Origin: Linyphia triangularis
Lineage: Eukaryota > Arthropoda > Arachnida > Araneae > Linyphiidae
Length of the DNA stretch: 64,000 nucleotides
Reading direction: 5' to 3'
NCBI GenBank assembly: GCA_963978545.1
Contig: OZ021729.1
Span: 86,470,670-86,534,669, forward strand
A program made the position numbers and the translations under genes. Below are positions 46,360-57,469 of the stretch, piece by piece. Numbering within the stretch: position 1 is the first letter of the stretch; each line of letters begins with the position of its first letter. The notes under the pieces were generated by a model. That model made no database searches. It was given only the letters and a program-made list of their open reading frames with translations, and had not been told where the DNA came from.

Positions 46360-46547
46360 GCCGACCAAACGGTATAGTGGTTAGCGTGCTAGCTTCTAGA
46401 CCGCGAGGTTGCGGGTTCGAGTCCCGTGTTGGCATGGATGTTTGTAAATGTTTGTTGGCTTGTCTAATGACGAATGTTTCGGCGCATTATAGCCCTCGTG
46501 TTGCTGACGGCGCCAGATAATCTGAATACAACCAACCAACCAACCAA
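46360..46547 (+). mobile_element. tRNA-derived SINE, copy 3, with 14-bp target duplication
   Basis: Reads GCCGACCAAACGGTATAGTG with an A-box-like TAGTGGTTAGCG (46375-46386) and B box GGTTCGAGTCC (46414-46424). A non-tRNA body follows (CGAATGTTTCGGCGC, GTGTTGCTGACGGCGCC), then an (ACCA)n tail. CCTCCACTGAATTA flanks it at 46346-46359 and 46548-46561. The 67-codon minus-strand ORF over it is spurious. Confidence 0.95.
46375..46424 (+). promoter_or_regulatory. Internal pol III promoter (A and B boxes) of SINE copy 3
   Basis: A-box-like TAGTGGTTAGCG and consensus B box GGTTCGAGTCC, spaced as in tRNA genes. The tRNA fold outside these boxes is degraded, so this is not a tRNA gene. Confidence 0.8.
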
Positions 46548-46561
46548 CCTCCACTGAATTA

Positions 46562-47513
46562 CATATGTCCGAGAAGCTACTGCAAGGTGAATATCATTCC
46601 GAATTGTTTATAGAACGTAGAGAAATGTTAGTGGACTCATTATGAATCTATTGGTCTAATTTCTGTCTGACAAAAATGACCGAAACTGTACAAAAATTGA
46701 CTTTGAATGATTTGAACCAAATCTAATGACCAAATATAGTTATAACTACCCAAATAATGGGAATTCTTTTTTTTTATTTGGTTACCCATCTGCTCTACAA
46801 TTTTCAATAAGGAAGAGTTCAGGCGACTTCACCTCTCTGGTCTAAAAATATTCGCATTTTTAAAAAAAAAGTGACATAGAAGGGGAAGAAAACATGCCGA
46901 AATGATGAAATTGGCAACATGTTTTTCGATAAATATTACAGTATCCTCTCTTATAAGTGAAACAGAGGAGTAGAAACAATTAATATGGACGATGCTCAAG
47001 GACAGAGAACTCTTTCAAAGCACAAGATCGTCTAATGGAAATCGTCAATGAACGCATTAACCAAATGCGTTATTTATTTTGCTAACCAAATTGCGCGTCA
47101 TTCACGTGAGGTATAAAACGGATAAATAAGTAGGATTTTTCGAAATTTTATTGTGCACATTGTGCAACTAAGCAATATTTTTTAGTGATTTTAAAAAGTG
47201 ACATTCAGTAATAACTAGTATTTGAGATTCCAAGTGCATTGCAACAACAGTTTTCAACAAGCTGTTAGAAAACAAATTGTTAAGTGCATACAGAGTTCTA
47301 TATTTATTAAACGACTTCTTAAAATCTTCCGAGTATTTGATCAAGGATGGAGGTAACATTTGAAAAAGAAAAACAAAAGCGTATTAGCAAAAATCCAGGA
47401 AAGGACAGCTATTAGGTCCTTTTTGATGAAGTTAACAGCAAATGACTTCACAATTTAGTAGAGAAAATAAATCAGGCTATGAAGGGACAGAATCGATTGA
47501 TTACAAACGGACG
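46562..47513. other. Unassigned stretch of about 0.95 kb
   Basis: No recognised repeat or gene; ORFs to 63 codons lack motifs. Confidence 0.4.
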
Positions 47514-48010
47514 GTTGGTTGCATAATGTTTCATTGCGCAAGAGCCAAGTTGGCTAAGCAGCGCTTAGCATACGTTCAAAATATAACTAAATTTACATGA
47601 CTTGTCAAAGACTAAAATGTCATTTTTAAATTAAATTATAAAATCTCGTATCTTTGAGGAAAAGAAAGAGTTTGTTTAAGAGGTGGGTAGGGTTAAAATT
47701 TATAGTGCCAAAACGGCGCTAACGTTGGTCATTGAAAAGGGGCATTCAACTAAAATATGTCCGACACTTAAGATTTCATTACATGCTGGGCACATTGGTG
47801 CAGATTATGAATCAATATTGTACAGCCTATACGTTTCAAACTGGCGGAAATAAAATATCGAGAAGCTTCGGTCTTCATAGATATGTGGTGGTCTCGTGTA
47901 GAAATGACAGTTACAACGCCTAGGCACTAATGGTCACTTTTGTCGAGTGGTTAGAAAGCCTGTCTTTTGATCTAGAAGTCGCTGGTTCGACACCCCGTTA
48001 GAGCATCACA
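47514..48010. mobile_element. Repeat D, copy 1, with tRNA-like segment
   Basis: TTGGTTGCATAATGTTT, GCGCAAGAGCCAAGTTGGCT, AATTAAATTATAAAATC and GCATTCAACTAAAA recur in order at 61607-62130. Near the right end, GAGTGGTTAGA (47945-47955) and GGTTCGACACC (47984-47994) resemble A and B boxes. A tRNA-related SINE or a SINE next to another repeat is plausible. Confidence 0.6.
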
Positions 48011-48494
48011 TCGTTTCAGATGCAAGCCAAAAATGTCATCTCTTCGAAAAAGTCATTTGATTTCAAACACAAGAATTAAAAATTGCCACTTGTAGGAAAG
48101 GAAAGATTATTTTGTAATAATGATTGGGTCTAATATGTGTTTTGAAGTTACTGAGATCATGACAGAATAATTCATCTCTGAGAATAACGACTGAAGTTTT
48201 TTTTTTTTAAATGAAATTTGAAAGTACTTAACGATTCGGATATTGCGTTGAAAGGAAAGTTGTGATAGAATTCGTAAACCATCAAAATTGCTGCTTGAAT
48301 TTCACATCTGTTTTCTTGAAAGTATGGGAATCGTAGATGAGTGTAAAACTCAAACGAATTAAAAAAAAAAAAAAAAAGTAGAGCTTTGGCATTGAAATTA
48401 AATTGATTGATAAAAGTTTGGTTAAACAGTATCGGAAGATGAACAGATTTATTAAGTCATAGTGAAATCATGCAATAGGCGTCGCCAGGAAGGT
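48011..48494. other. Unassigned stretch
   Basis: AT-rich; an A run lies near 48361-48376. Nothing recognised. Confidence 0.35.
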
Positions 48495-48523
48495 GCACTT
48501 GCAGACCAGTGGTCTGCAAGTGC
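48495..48523. repeat. 29-bp perfect palindrome, 14-bp arms
   Basis: GCACTTGCAGACCA, one base, TGGTCTGCAAGTGC. No element around it is recognised, and a T tract (48588-48620) follows. Confidence 0.85.
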
Positions 48524-48585
48524 AGAGTCCGATAAAATGGACGTAAGCAGGAAATCGTCAGATCCTGCAGGAAATTAAAATCAAG

Positions 48586-48587
<2 letters not shown>

Positions 48588-48620
<33 letters not shown>
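48588..48620. repeat. Poly-T tract
   Basis: About 33 uninterrupted T bases. It may be the complement of a retroposon A-tail, but no body was recognised. Confidence 0.7.
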
Positions 48621-48625
<5 letters not shown>

Positions 48626-48750
48626 AGAGAAATTCCAGTTAGACAGGGCGGGAAAGGGGGATCATTGACTCCCGTAACGCCGGGAGGGAAGAGGTTGGGG
48701 GGGGGGGGATGCTATTCTCCAAATAGTTCACCACCTGTTATTTCTATATG

Positions 48751-49193
48751 CAGGGTGGCAACAAAATTCAGGAAAAAAAGTTCCCTGATAATTCCCTGAT
48801 TTCCCCGACAGATTTTTAAAAAAATCTCTAATTTTAAGGCAAACTTTTTTCTAAATTTCCCCAATTTTCTTAGGTTTTCCAGATGTCTAGACACCCTGAT
48901 CAAGTAGAACATGTATTCTAAAGAGATAATATGCAATTTTTTAAAAAATAGTTTTGCTGGTAAAAAAAAAGTTTAAATTATTTCGTAACATTAAACTTTT
49001 AATGGCTTACCACTCTAAATTCTATGTAAATAGCGCCAAAATAAGGATGAACGTGCCTTAAGCAATACAAAATTTCCCTGATTTTCACGAAATTTTAAAA
49101 AGTTCCATGACATTTCCCTGATTTTTTCCAGAATCAGAAAGCTCCCTGACATTTCCCTGATTTCCAGGTTTTCCCGGTTCTGTGGCCACTCTG
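48751..49193 (+). mobile_element. Family A element, copy A10, full length
   Basis: Starts CAGGGTGGCAACAAAATTC and ends GTGGCCACTCTG. TATAT lies one base before the start (48745-48749) and directly after the end (49194-49198), consistent with a 5-bp duplication plus an extra G. Very similar to A9. Confidence 0.9.
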
Positions 49194-49198
49194 TATAT

Positions 49199-50399
49199 AG
49201 GAAGGAGAAATTCCAGTTAGGCTGGACAGGGAAGGGAGAAGTGTTGCCATAAGGGGGAAAGGGGGTTTCATTTCCTGATTTTGGAATCTGAACCTATTGA
49301 AACATGTAATTACACTGAGAGTTTATTTCCACCATTCTTTTTAATTTGAAAGAATTCTTGGATACTCCATTGTAATTTAAAAGAAGCTACATTTTTCTTT
49401 AAAATGATAAGGAGCTATCCAAGCAAAACAATGAAGATAAAATGCCGTATTTGCAAGAAATGTTAGAGCAAAACTAACCCCAGCATTTAAATCGAGTGCA
49501 CAAAAATGAAAATATTTATGAAAGGAGGCATGCTGGACAAGCATCAGTGTTTGCTATCGTTTCACAAGCTTAACCTTTAAGCCAACCCAGTACCAATGAC
49601 CCTAATATTGCAACTGGAAATGTGCCATTGGAAACCGATGTTTCTCCTGCAGAGTGGTGCTTCCAAAATCAATGCCAAGAAGATTTTGAATTAAACAACT
49701 TTTAATTCTCAATAGTACGTAACATTTAATTTTCTTCAGCAGTATAATTTAAAGCCCGCAGACTCGCAGGAAATTTTTGGCAATAGCATTTGTGTACGCA
49801 GGAAGAAAATATTTTTCTGGAGCCCTGCAGAAAACCTTTCCACCCTTTCCAGAAAATCGAAAAAAAAATTTCGATGAAAGTTGCTCAAACAAACAAGGCA
49901 TTAAATGATTGTTTCTACGAGAGGCTATCAAATTGATATGCTACAACATCAGGAAAAGGTTAACAAAAACAACAATAACTATTCATGTCACTTTTAAACT
50001 TGTAAAATACTTGTAATTTTCTTATCGTGAAAAATTTTTACATTTTTGGCTATTAAATAAATTGATTTCTTTGACCTAATTTGTAATCTATAAGAAATAA
50101 CAACTTTACCTCCTAAATAGAAAAAAAAAAGATCATTAAGCATATTTATTGCATTTTCTACACGATAAATGAAAAAACTTTGTCCCAAAAATCAATACAA
50201 AGCATAACAGTGGGGCGGCCTAAAAGAATGAAATACCATTTGACAAAAATTGCAAGGGATATGATTTTCTAGAAGTTCTGTTTTAGATCTGAAAAACTTC
50301 CCTTCTTATACATTTAGAGCTGGAAATAAAAAACATAAAAAACGAGATCTCATTCCATTTACTTCAATTAAAAAAATAAAAAAATAAATAAAAAATTCA
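49199..50399. other. Unassigned stretch of about 1.2 kb
   Basis: Around 49440 a plus-strand reading gives KCRICKKC followed by stops, faintly like a BED zinc finger of hAT-type elements. It is too broken to call. Nothing else recognised. Confidence 0.35.
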
Positions 50400-50401
50400 T
50401 A

Positions 50402-50573
50402 CAGTCAATTCGCGATAACTCGAAGTCTCATAAACCGAATATTTGTTTGTCAGGAAGTTTTCATGAGGTCCCAAGGATATGCCTTGAATAGAAAATAACG
50501 AACGAGTGACTTCCGATAACTCAGAAGAGAATTGGGTCAGTCCCTTAAACTTTGCGTAATCGCGAGTTGACTG
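50402..50573. mobile_element. 172-bp TA-flanked MITE (Tc1/pogo-like)
   Basis: The left end CAGTCAATTCGCGATAACTC is inverted relative to the right end GCGTAATCGCGAGTTGACTG with few mismatches. TA lies on both sides (50400-50401 and 50574-50575). Size and target fit a non-autonomous pogo/Tigger- or Tc1-type element. Confidence 0.85.
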
Positions 50574-50575
50574 TA

Positions 50576-51300
50576 TTTTTATCAATTCTAAATTTTGACC
50601 TTAGTACAATAAGCCACACTCTGGGACAGTTAGTTTCAGAAGAGACCGAAAGACAGCGACAAGATAAAAATACACCATCATCTAATGAGAAAACTTTCCG
50701 TGTAATTGTGCTGAATTGACATTTTTGATGAAGTTAGAATGTGTAACGTGATTTCTGATGGCGATGTGATTTCTGATGGCGATGAAATTGCAGTGGAGAG
50801 AGGGGGAAACTCATTTTATGGGGAGGGGAGCACGGCAGAAGAAATGCGACATTTTTTTTCTGATCAATAAGGTTTGATGAATGTTTTTCAGAGGAAGAAT
50901 ACACTGAAAACTTAAAAGAAGAGGAATTTGTAAGTGGAAGGTAGGGCGATTTAAAAATGGGGCAAAATTTCAAACTTTGAAATTTCACTGGGTAATTTTG
51001 TTCTCCCATCAAAAAGATTAAGTAATTCTGAATTTGATTAAAATTGAACAATATTTAGTGGTGGCGCAATCAACTTGAATTTTAAGAATTTCATGCAATA
51101 ACCCTACGACGCTCAGCATAATACACTATTCAATATAACGTTTGCATGGAACGAAATCTTTTATGGTGTAGAATACAATATTTGATGGTACATATTTTAA
51201 TGGTAAAAATTAATAGTATTGTTAGTTTACCTGTTTACACACACACATACACACTGGAAGTTTATCAGTAATCGCTCACATTACGTTCCTAATAAAAACT
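50576..51300. other. Unassigned stretch
   Basis: A 105-codon minus-strand ORF (50734-51051) has no motif and includes a short duplicated peptide (HRHQKS twice), from a local DNA repeat. Not called as a gene. Confidence 0.4.
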
Positions 51301-52440
51301 TTTTCTGAGGTCTCGAAACTTTCTTTCCATATCTTTCGCCACCCTAATGACCCTAACCATGTTTTCTTCAGTTATGTACTTTTCCTTTTCTTCCCATTTC
51401 TCTGGGTCGGTGAGAAGAAAATCATTTTTAATGCCCATTACATTACAAAACCTCAGTGAGTTTGAAAGAGGAAATTGTTCCGAACTTTGCTTGGGGATAG
51501 CGTTTGCAGCGAGAATTAATTTCTTTGTAATGTTCTATAAATTCAGACTTTCATTATAAAGTGCTTTAATAATTTTGGATATGGTTTTTGTACCAGCATT
51601 CCTATAAAAAATTCCGAGAAAAACAAGTTCCTCTCCGAGATACCAAAGTTGAGAAAAAACCTTTTTGATTGAAACACTAGAAATACCTTCAATGATGTTC
51701 ACGTAGTCAAAGCTTCGTCAAGGTAACCAAGTTGTTATTTGGAGCAGCAATTGGAAGAGTGGCAAAAAAACACAGCTTCAAGTAGATGCATGAAACAAAT
51801 ATAGCAATGGCTCTTAGTACTTTTTCTTCTCTCTTAGTAAGTTTGAATTGCTTCTTGAATATCTATATCTTGATGACCTGCATAGCTTTTGCCATCCATC
51901 TTACCCAGTGCACTCCACTGGATCCATAAAATGTACTGGCACGTCAGAACAAAAACTATAAAAGAAAATTAATACCATTTCCAAGAGAGCTCAAAGTAAT
52001 CGTTGAACGAAAGAGATGAACGTTTATCTGGTAAAAGCAATGATCCTTTCGGACTGCTACAGATTGGATAGTGAACACATCGCTGATAAATGCATTGTAT
52101 TTTGTTCTTGCCAATGGATTTTCAACGATATAAAGCGTTTGAAAAGAAAAGTATCGGGGTCGGAAGAAACGTCATGTTGTGAACACTGCATCTAACACAA
52201 TTTCACAGATATTTAGCCTGCGTGCTTGATATAGAAAGTTTTTGATCAAGTCTTTACTCAATCAGAATGCATGCCTTCGTGTCAAAGCACATAGCTTTTA
52301 TAATTCCAGTTAATTCCCAATGCTCCAGAGTTTCATAGACTGTAGTTGCTGCATGACTAGAAATAAATTGTTCTGGATCTTTTCTCATGATCATAACTAT
52401 TATTCTGTCAACTGTCTTAACCGGTTTTATCTTTTAAAGG
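51300..52440 (-). pseudogene. Decayed transposon-associated protein (putative DDE-type), minus strand
   Basis: Reading the minus strand with frame changes gives consecutive pieces of a protein family that recurs in arthropod and cnidarian assemblies as repetitive, unannotated copies. The pieces in order are KPVKTVDRIIVM, SSHAATTVYETLEHWEL, IIKAMCFDTKA (the family usually has CFDTTASNTG), LIE-stop-RLDQKL, RWMAKAM, FKKQFKLTKREEKVLRAIA, FVSCIYLKLCFFATLPIAAP, QLWYLGEELVFLGIFY and NDFLLTDPEKWEEKEKY. Stops interrupt at several points (for example CAA to TAA after LLE). The conserved CFDT resembles a catalytic Asp of an RNase H-fold transposase, but I cannot assign a superfamily. The recall of the family is from memory. 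It is clearly non-functional here; terminal repeats were not found. Confidence 0.7.
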
Positions 52441-53636
52441 CTTGCCATCTCAGTGGCACTGTTGAAGAAAATTATTGGGGGATGCGTAAAGCTAAATTTG
52501 TACGGTGATTCCTTCTAGTCAATCGTATAGATCTAATACTTATATTAAATTTAGCTGGCTCATATTGACAAAACAGGTGCAGAGACTTCTGTAAAACTTT
52601 TGCGAACAACTATATTTTGAAACAGATGATGAAAGAAATGTGTAGCAACTTCGCGGAACGAGGAAAGTTTACATACAGGAATTATACTAGCTAATTGTCC
52701 AACCAAGCACACCAGTATATTTTTGTATCTTTAACATTTGTTCTCACAATCCGATCAAATGTATGTTAAACATAAAAAAAATATGATCTTTAAAATGACA
52801 CAGAGCAACTGACTACTACTGTACAACACTTCGAATGCAGATTCACTTCCTATACGTGTGCGCTAGCGACCACAAATCACTATGTCTCTCTGACGTCGCC
52901 GTGTCGTCTTACGACAACAAAACACCGAAATTTGTGTGTGTATATTATGCTGTAATATACAAAAGACTTTGTAACTTGTAAAAATAATGCTTTTAGACTA
53001 TTTTTTTTTATGGTTTAATAACGTAATAAGCATTTTAGTATTTGCAATATTTGACCGCTATGCTCCACCTCTAAATATTAATAAATTTTAATAAAATTTT
53101 GCATGGCATGATATTTTATTACATAGCAACTTTGAGGGGTTGCCTCGGTAAAAAGTCGAAAGTTCGAACAAATGAATCACCCTAATAGAGTGGATAAACT
53201 GAACTAATTGTGACCGCTTTCAAAACGCGTACAAATTCTTCTCTTAAGATTTCATTTCATTCTCTTCCTTTCCTAACATTCATTACAACTATAGCCGAAT
53301 AAAATAAAAAAAAAAAATAAAAAAAAAAAAAAAAGGGGGGGGGGGATGTTGCTACATTTCTTCTGCCATGCTGTAAATGTTTCTGGTCTGCTACATACAC
53401 AAAAGCAAATTCGAAGATATTTATCAAACAAAAAAAGAGTTTTGATTGGAAAAAAGAAAGAAAAAAAAATCTAATAACTAAAAAATTTTCAAAATTTTAG
53501 TAAAAAAAATATTAAAAATCTGTAATAAGCTGCTAATTAACAGAATTTAGAAAATGAGATTTCATGATTCTATGGGATCTTAAATTTTGAAAGCAAAAAT
53601 TTCCTTTAATTTCTTCTGTTGCTGGACATAGAGATA
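52441..53636. other. Unassigned stretch of about 1.2 kb
   Basis: Upstream remnants of the pseudogene may extend a little further. An A tract followed by an 11-G run lies at about 53310-53345. No gene seen. Confidence 0.4.
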
Positions 53637-53664
53637 TCTCTATATATATAAGGCAAAGCCCTCA

Positions 53665-53710
53665 CTCACTCACTCACTCACTCACTCACTGACTCACTGA
53701 CTCACTCATC
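53665..53710. repeat. CACT-rich simple repeat at the F2 terminus
   Basis: CTCACTCACTCACTCACTCA, lengthened relative to the complement in F1 (16635-16652). It is part of the conserved F end. Confidence 0.85.
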
Positions 53711-53719
53711 ACTAATTCT

Positions 53720-56550
53720 CCCACTTCCCACATAGTCACAACTCTGAAAATCGGCACAAATATCAACAATGGTAAAAATAGAAAAAGTAAACTATTCCGA
53801 TCTCGATTAACACACTTTAAGGGGTCGAAAAGGGGTCAAACGTTCCAAACGGGGGACATTCGAAAATCCTACTTCCCACATAGTCACAACTCTGAAAATC
53901 GGCACAAATATCAACAATGGTAAAAATAGAAAAAGTAAACTATTCCGATCTCGATTAACACACTTTAAGGGGTCGAAAAGGGGTCAAACGTTCCAAACGG
54001 GGGACATTCGAAAATCCTACTTCCCACATAGTCACAACTCTGAAAATCGGCACAAATATCAACAATGGTAAAAATAGAAAAAGTAAACTATTCCGATCTC
54101 GATTAACACACTTTAAGGGGTCGAAAAGGGGTCAAACGTTCCAAACGGGGGACATTCGAAAATCCTACTTCCCACATAGTCACAACTCTGAAAATCGGCA
54201 CAAATATCAACAATGGTAAAAATAGAAAAAGTAAACTATTCCGATCTCGATTAACACACTTTAAGGGGTCGAAAAGGGGTCAAACGTTCCAAACGGGGGA
54301 CATTCGAAAATCCTACTTCCCACATAGTCACAACTCTGAAAATCGGCACAAATATCAACAATGGTAAAAATAGAAAAAGTAAACTATTCCGATCTCGATT
54401 AACACACTTTAAGGGGTCGAAAAGGGGTCAAACGTTCCAAACGGGGGACATTCGAAAATCCTACTTCCCACATAGTCACAACTCTGAAAATCGGCACAAA
54501 TATCAACAATGGTAAAAATAGAAAAAGTAAACTATTCCGATCTCGATTAACACACTTTAAGGGGTCGAAAAGGGGTCAAACGTTCCAAACGGGGGACATT
54601 CGAAAATCCTACTTCCCACATAGTCACAACTCTGAAAATCGGCACAAATATCAACAATGGTAAAAATAGAAAAAGTAAACTATTCCGATCTCGATTAACA
54701 CACTTTAAGGGGTCGAAAAGGGGTCAAACGTTCCAAACGGGGGACATTCGAAAATCCTACTTCCCACATAGTCACAACTCTGAAAATCGGCACAAATATC
54801 AACAATGGTAAAAATAGAAAAAGTAAACTATTCCGATCTCGATTAACACACTTTAAGGGGTCGAAAAGGGGTCAAACGTTCCAAACGGGGGACATTCGAA
54901 AATCCTACTTCCCACATAGTCACAACTCTGAAAATCGGCACAAATATCAACAATGGTAAAAATAGAAAAAGTAAACTATTCCGATCTCGATTAACACACT
55001 TTAAGGGGTCGAAAAGGGGTCAAACGTTCCAAACGGGGGACATTCGAAAATCCTACTTCCCACATAGTCACAACTCTGAAAATCGGCACAAATATCAACA
55101 ATGGTAAAAATAGAAAAAGTAAACTATTCCGATCTCGATTAACACACTTTAAGGGGTCGAAAAGGGGTCAAACGTTCCAAACGGGGGACATTCGAAAATC
55201 CTACTTCCCACATAGTCACAACTCTGAAAATCGGCACAAATATCAACAATGGTAAAAATAGAAAAAGTAAACTATTCCGATCTCGATTAACACACTTTAA
55301 GGGGTCGAAAAGGGGTCAAACGTTCCAAACGGGGGACATTCGAAAATCCTACTTCCCACATAGTCACAACTCTGAAAATCGGCACAAATATCAACAATGG
55401 TAAAAATAGAAAAAGTAAACTATTCCGATCTCGATTATCACACTTTAAGGGGTCGAAAAGGGGTCAAACGTTCCAAACGGGGGACATTCGAAAATCCTAC
55501 TTCCCACATAGTCACAACTCTGAAAATCGGCACAAATATCAACAATGGTAAAAATAGAAAAAGTAAACTATTCCGATCTCGATTAACACACTTTAAGGGG
55601 TCGAAAAGGGGTCAAACGTTCCAAACGAGGGACATTCGAAAATCCTACTTCCCACATAGTCACAACTCTGAAAATCGGCACAAATATCAACAATGGTAAA
55701 AATAGAAAAAGTAAACTATTCCGATCTCGATTAACCCACTTTAATGGGTCGAAAAGGGGTTAAACGTTCCAAAAGAGGAATATTCGAATGTCCTACTTCT
55801 CATTTCTTCACAACTCTAAAAATTGGTGAGAATATCAATAAAGACAAACGAAGAAAAAGTAAGTTATTCCGATCTCGATTAACCCACTTTAAGGGGTGGA
55901 ACAGGGGTTAAACGTTCCAAACGAGGGATATTCGAATGTCCTACTTCCCCTTTCGTCACAACTCTGAAATCTGGTGCAAGTATCAACAAAAACAAACGTA
56001 TAAAAAGTAAGCTATTTCGATCTCTATTTACCCACTCTAAGAGGTCAAAAAGGGGTTAAACGTTCCAAACGAGGGACATTCGAATATCCTACTTCTCACA
56101 TAGTCACAACTCTAAAAATTGGTACAAATGTCAACAATGGTAAACATAGAAAAAGTTAGCTATTCCGATCTCGATGAACCCACTTTAAGAGGTCAAAAAG
56201 GGGTTAAACGTTCCAAACGAGCGATATATTCGAATGTCCTACTTCTCATATTTTCACAATTCTGAAAACTGGTGTGAATATCAATAAAGACAAACGCAGA
56301 AAAAGTAAACTATTCCGATCTCGGGTGGATCAAGGGGTGGAAAAGGGGTTAAACGTTCCAAACGAGGAATATTCGAATGTACCACTTCCCATATGGTCAC
56401 AACTCGGAAATTCGGTACAAATGTCAAAAAAGATTAAACATAGAAAAAGTAAGCTATTCTGTTCTCGATTAACCAACTTTAAGGGGTCGAGAAGGGGTTA
56501 AATGTTCCAAACGAGGGATATCCGAATGTTCCTCTTCCAATGTAGTCATT
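53720..56550 (-). repeat. 148-bp minisatellite array of F2 (about 20 units)
   Basis: The anchor CATAGTCACA recurs at 53731, 53879, 54027, 54175 and onward at exactly 148-bp steps to about 55655. After this, six or so diverged units continue with slightly variable spacing to about 56540. Confidence 0.95.
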
Positions 56551-56975
56551 TTTCTGATTTTTTTTTGCAAATGTTAAAAAAATAAGTCATTCCAATATCG
56601 ATTAACGAATTTTTAAGGGATGAAAAGACGACGCAACATTGAAACTATACGAGGATTAACTTAATGTCTAATTAACTTAATTCCAACACAGCTACTACTT
56701 TGAAATTTAGAACTAAGAGCAAACATAAACACAATAAACTATACCAGTTTACTATTCACAATTATAAATTTCGTTTAAAATGTCAACAAAGGAAAGTTCC
56801 TATTTTGATAAATCAATTTGTCGGGATCGAAATGGGAGCAAACGTCTGAAGTGTAGAATACATGAATGTCTTTTGATCGCTAAAATGCTAATGGTAAAAT
56901 TTCGTAGCGCAGCACGGGTATTCAGCTAGTAATATATATTTATACGTCTTAACCAAAGCTTTAATTATTTAATTA

Positions 56976-57262
56976 CTAGCCAAATAATGTGCAGGAGTTC
57001 TTTTCCCTGGCAACTTCAATACATTATTTTTCAACGAGAACTGAAACAGCTTTTTCCACTCACTAAACAATCCTTTCCTTTGCCAACTGTTTTTGACACA
57101 TCATTACACCTCAATACGCGTAATAAATCCAGCCAAGTAGGAAACTGTTTTACAAAGGAGATGAACGTTTGCAAGTGGAGAAATGCCAAAGATTCCAGTT
57201 CTTGTTGAAAAAGAATGAACGAAAGTTGCCAAGGAGAAAACTCCCGCACATTATTTGGTTAG
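56976..57262. mobile_element. 287-bp foldback element
   Basis: The arms CTAGCCAAATAATGTGCAGG and (complement of right) CTAACCAAATAATGTGCGGG extend about 90 bp with mismatches and small gaps, covering GGAGTT.T..CC.TGGCAAC and TTTTTCAAC(G/A)AGAACTG. The centre is not inverted. The overlapping ORFs on both strands arise from this symmetry. A non-autonomous DNA element is likely. Confidence 0.75.
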
Positions 57263-57469
57263 ATATTAAAGTTTTATCGAGTTGTTTGTAATTTTTTGGA
57301 ATCCTCCACCACCAGAATCACGGTAGACATTCCAATTCCATTGTCAGCGATGTCAATTCTGTATAATTTACACGGAAATGTTTCTATTAAATGAGTGCAT
57401 TTGTCATTGTCGCTGGTCCATAGACAACAAGATGTTGCTTGCTTGCATTGGAATTGTAGGAAATTCAAC

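Larger units (their letters stand above)
53637..56930 (-). mobile_element. Element F2: tandem-repeat-bearing transposon, inverted copy of F1
   Basis: Plus-strand left edge is TCTATATATATAAGGCAAAG then (CACT)n, and the right edge is CAGCACGGGTATTCAGCTAG, i.e. the F termini in reverse. The interior is about 20 units of 148 bp. Units next to the ACTAGCTG end match those of F1 one for one at high identity. The 14 units next to the (CACT)n end are almost identical to each other and carry variants absent from F1 (AACACACTTTAAGG and GGGGTCAAACG). The ORFs at 55397-55699 and 56274-56501 are repeat readings. Confidence 0.8.

Noticed and set aside
46374..46432. Possible functional tRNA gene
   Set aside because: A and B boxes are present, but the anticodon and acceptor stems do not pair and the same sequence is repeated with SINE bodies and target duplications.
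47945..48003. Second possible tRNA gene
   Set aside because: Box-like words only; no clear cloverleaf, and it lies at the end of repeat D.
49430..49690. BED-type zinc finger of a hAT transposase
   Set aside because: Only KCRICKKC is visible before stops; the aromatic and His residues of the motif are not found.
50734..51051. 105-codon minus-strand ORF as a gene
   Set aside because: No motif, no splice context, low-complexity repeats at the C-terminus.
55397..55699. 100-codon ORF over the F2 array
   Set aside because: It reads straight through 148-bp repeat units; peptide periodicity follows the DNA repeat, and other frames give equivalent ORFs.
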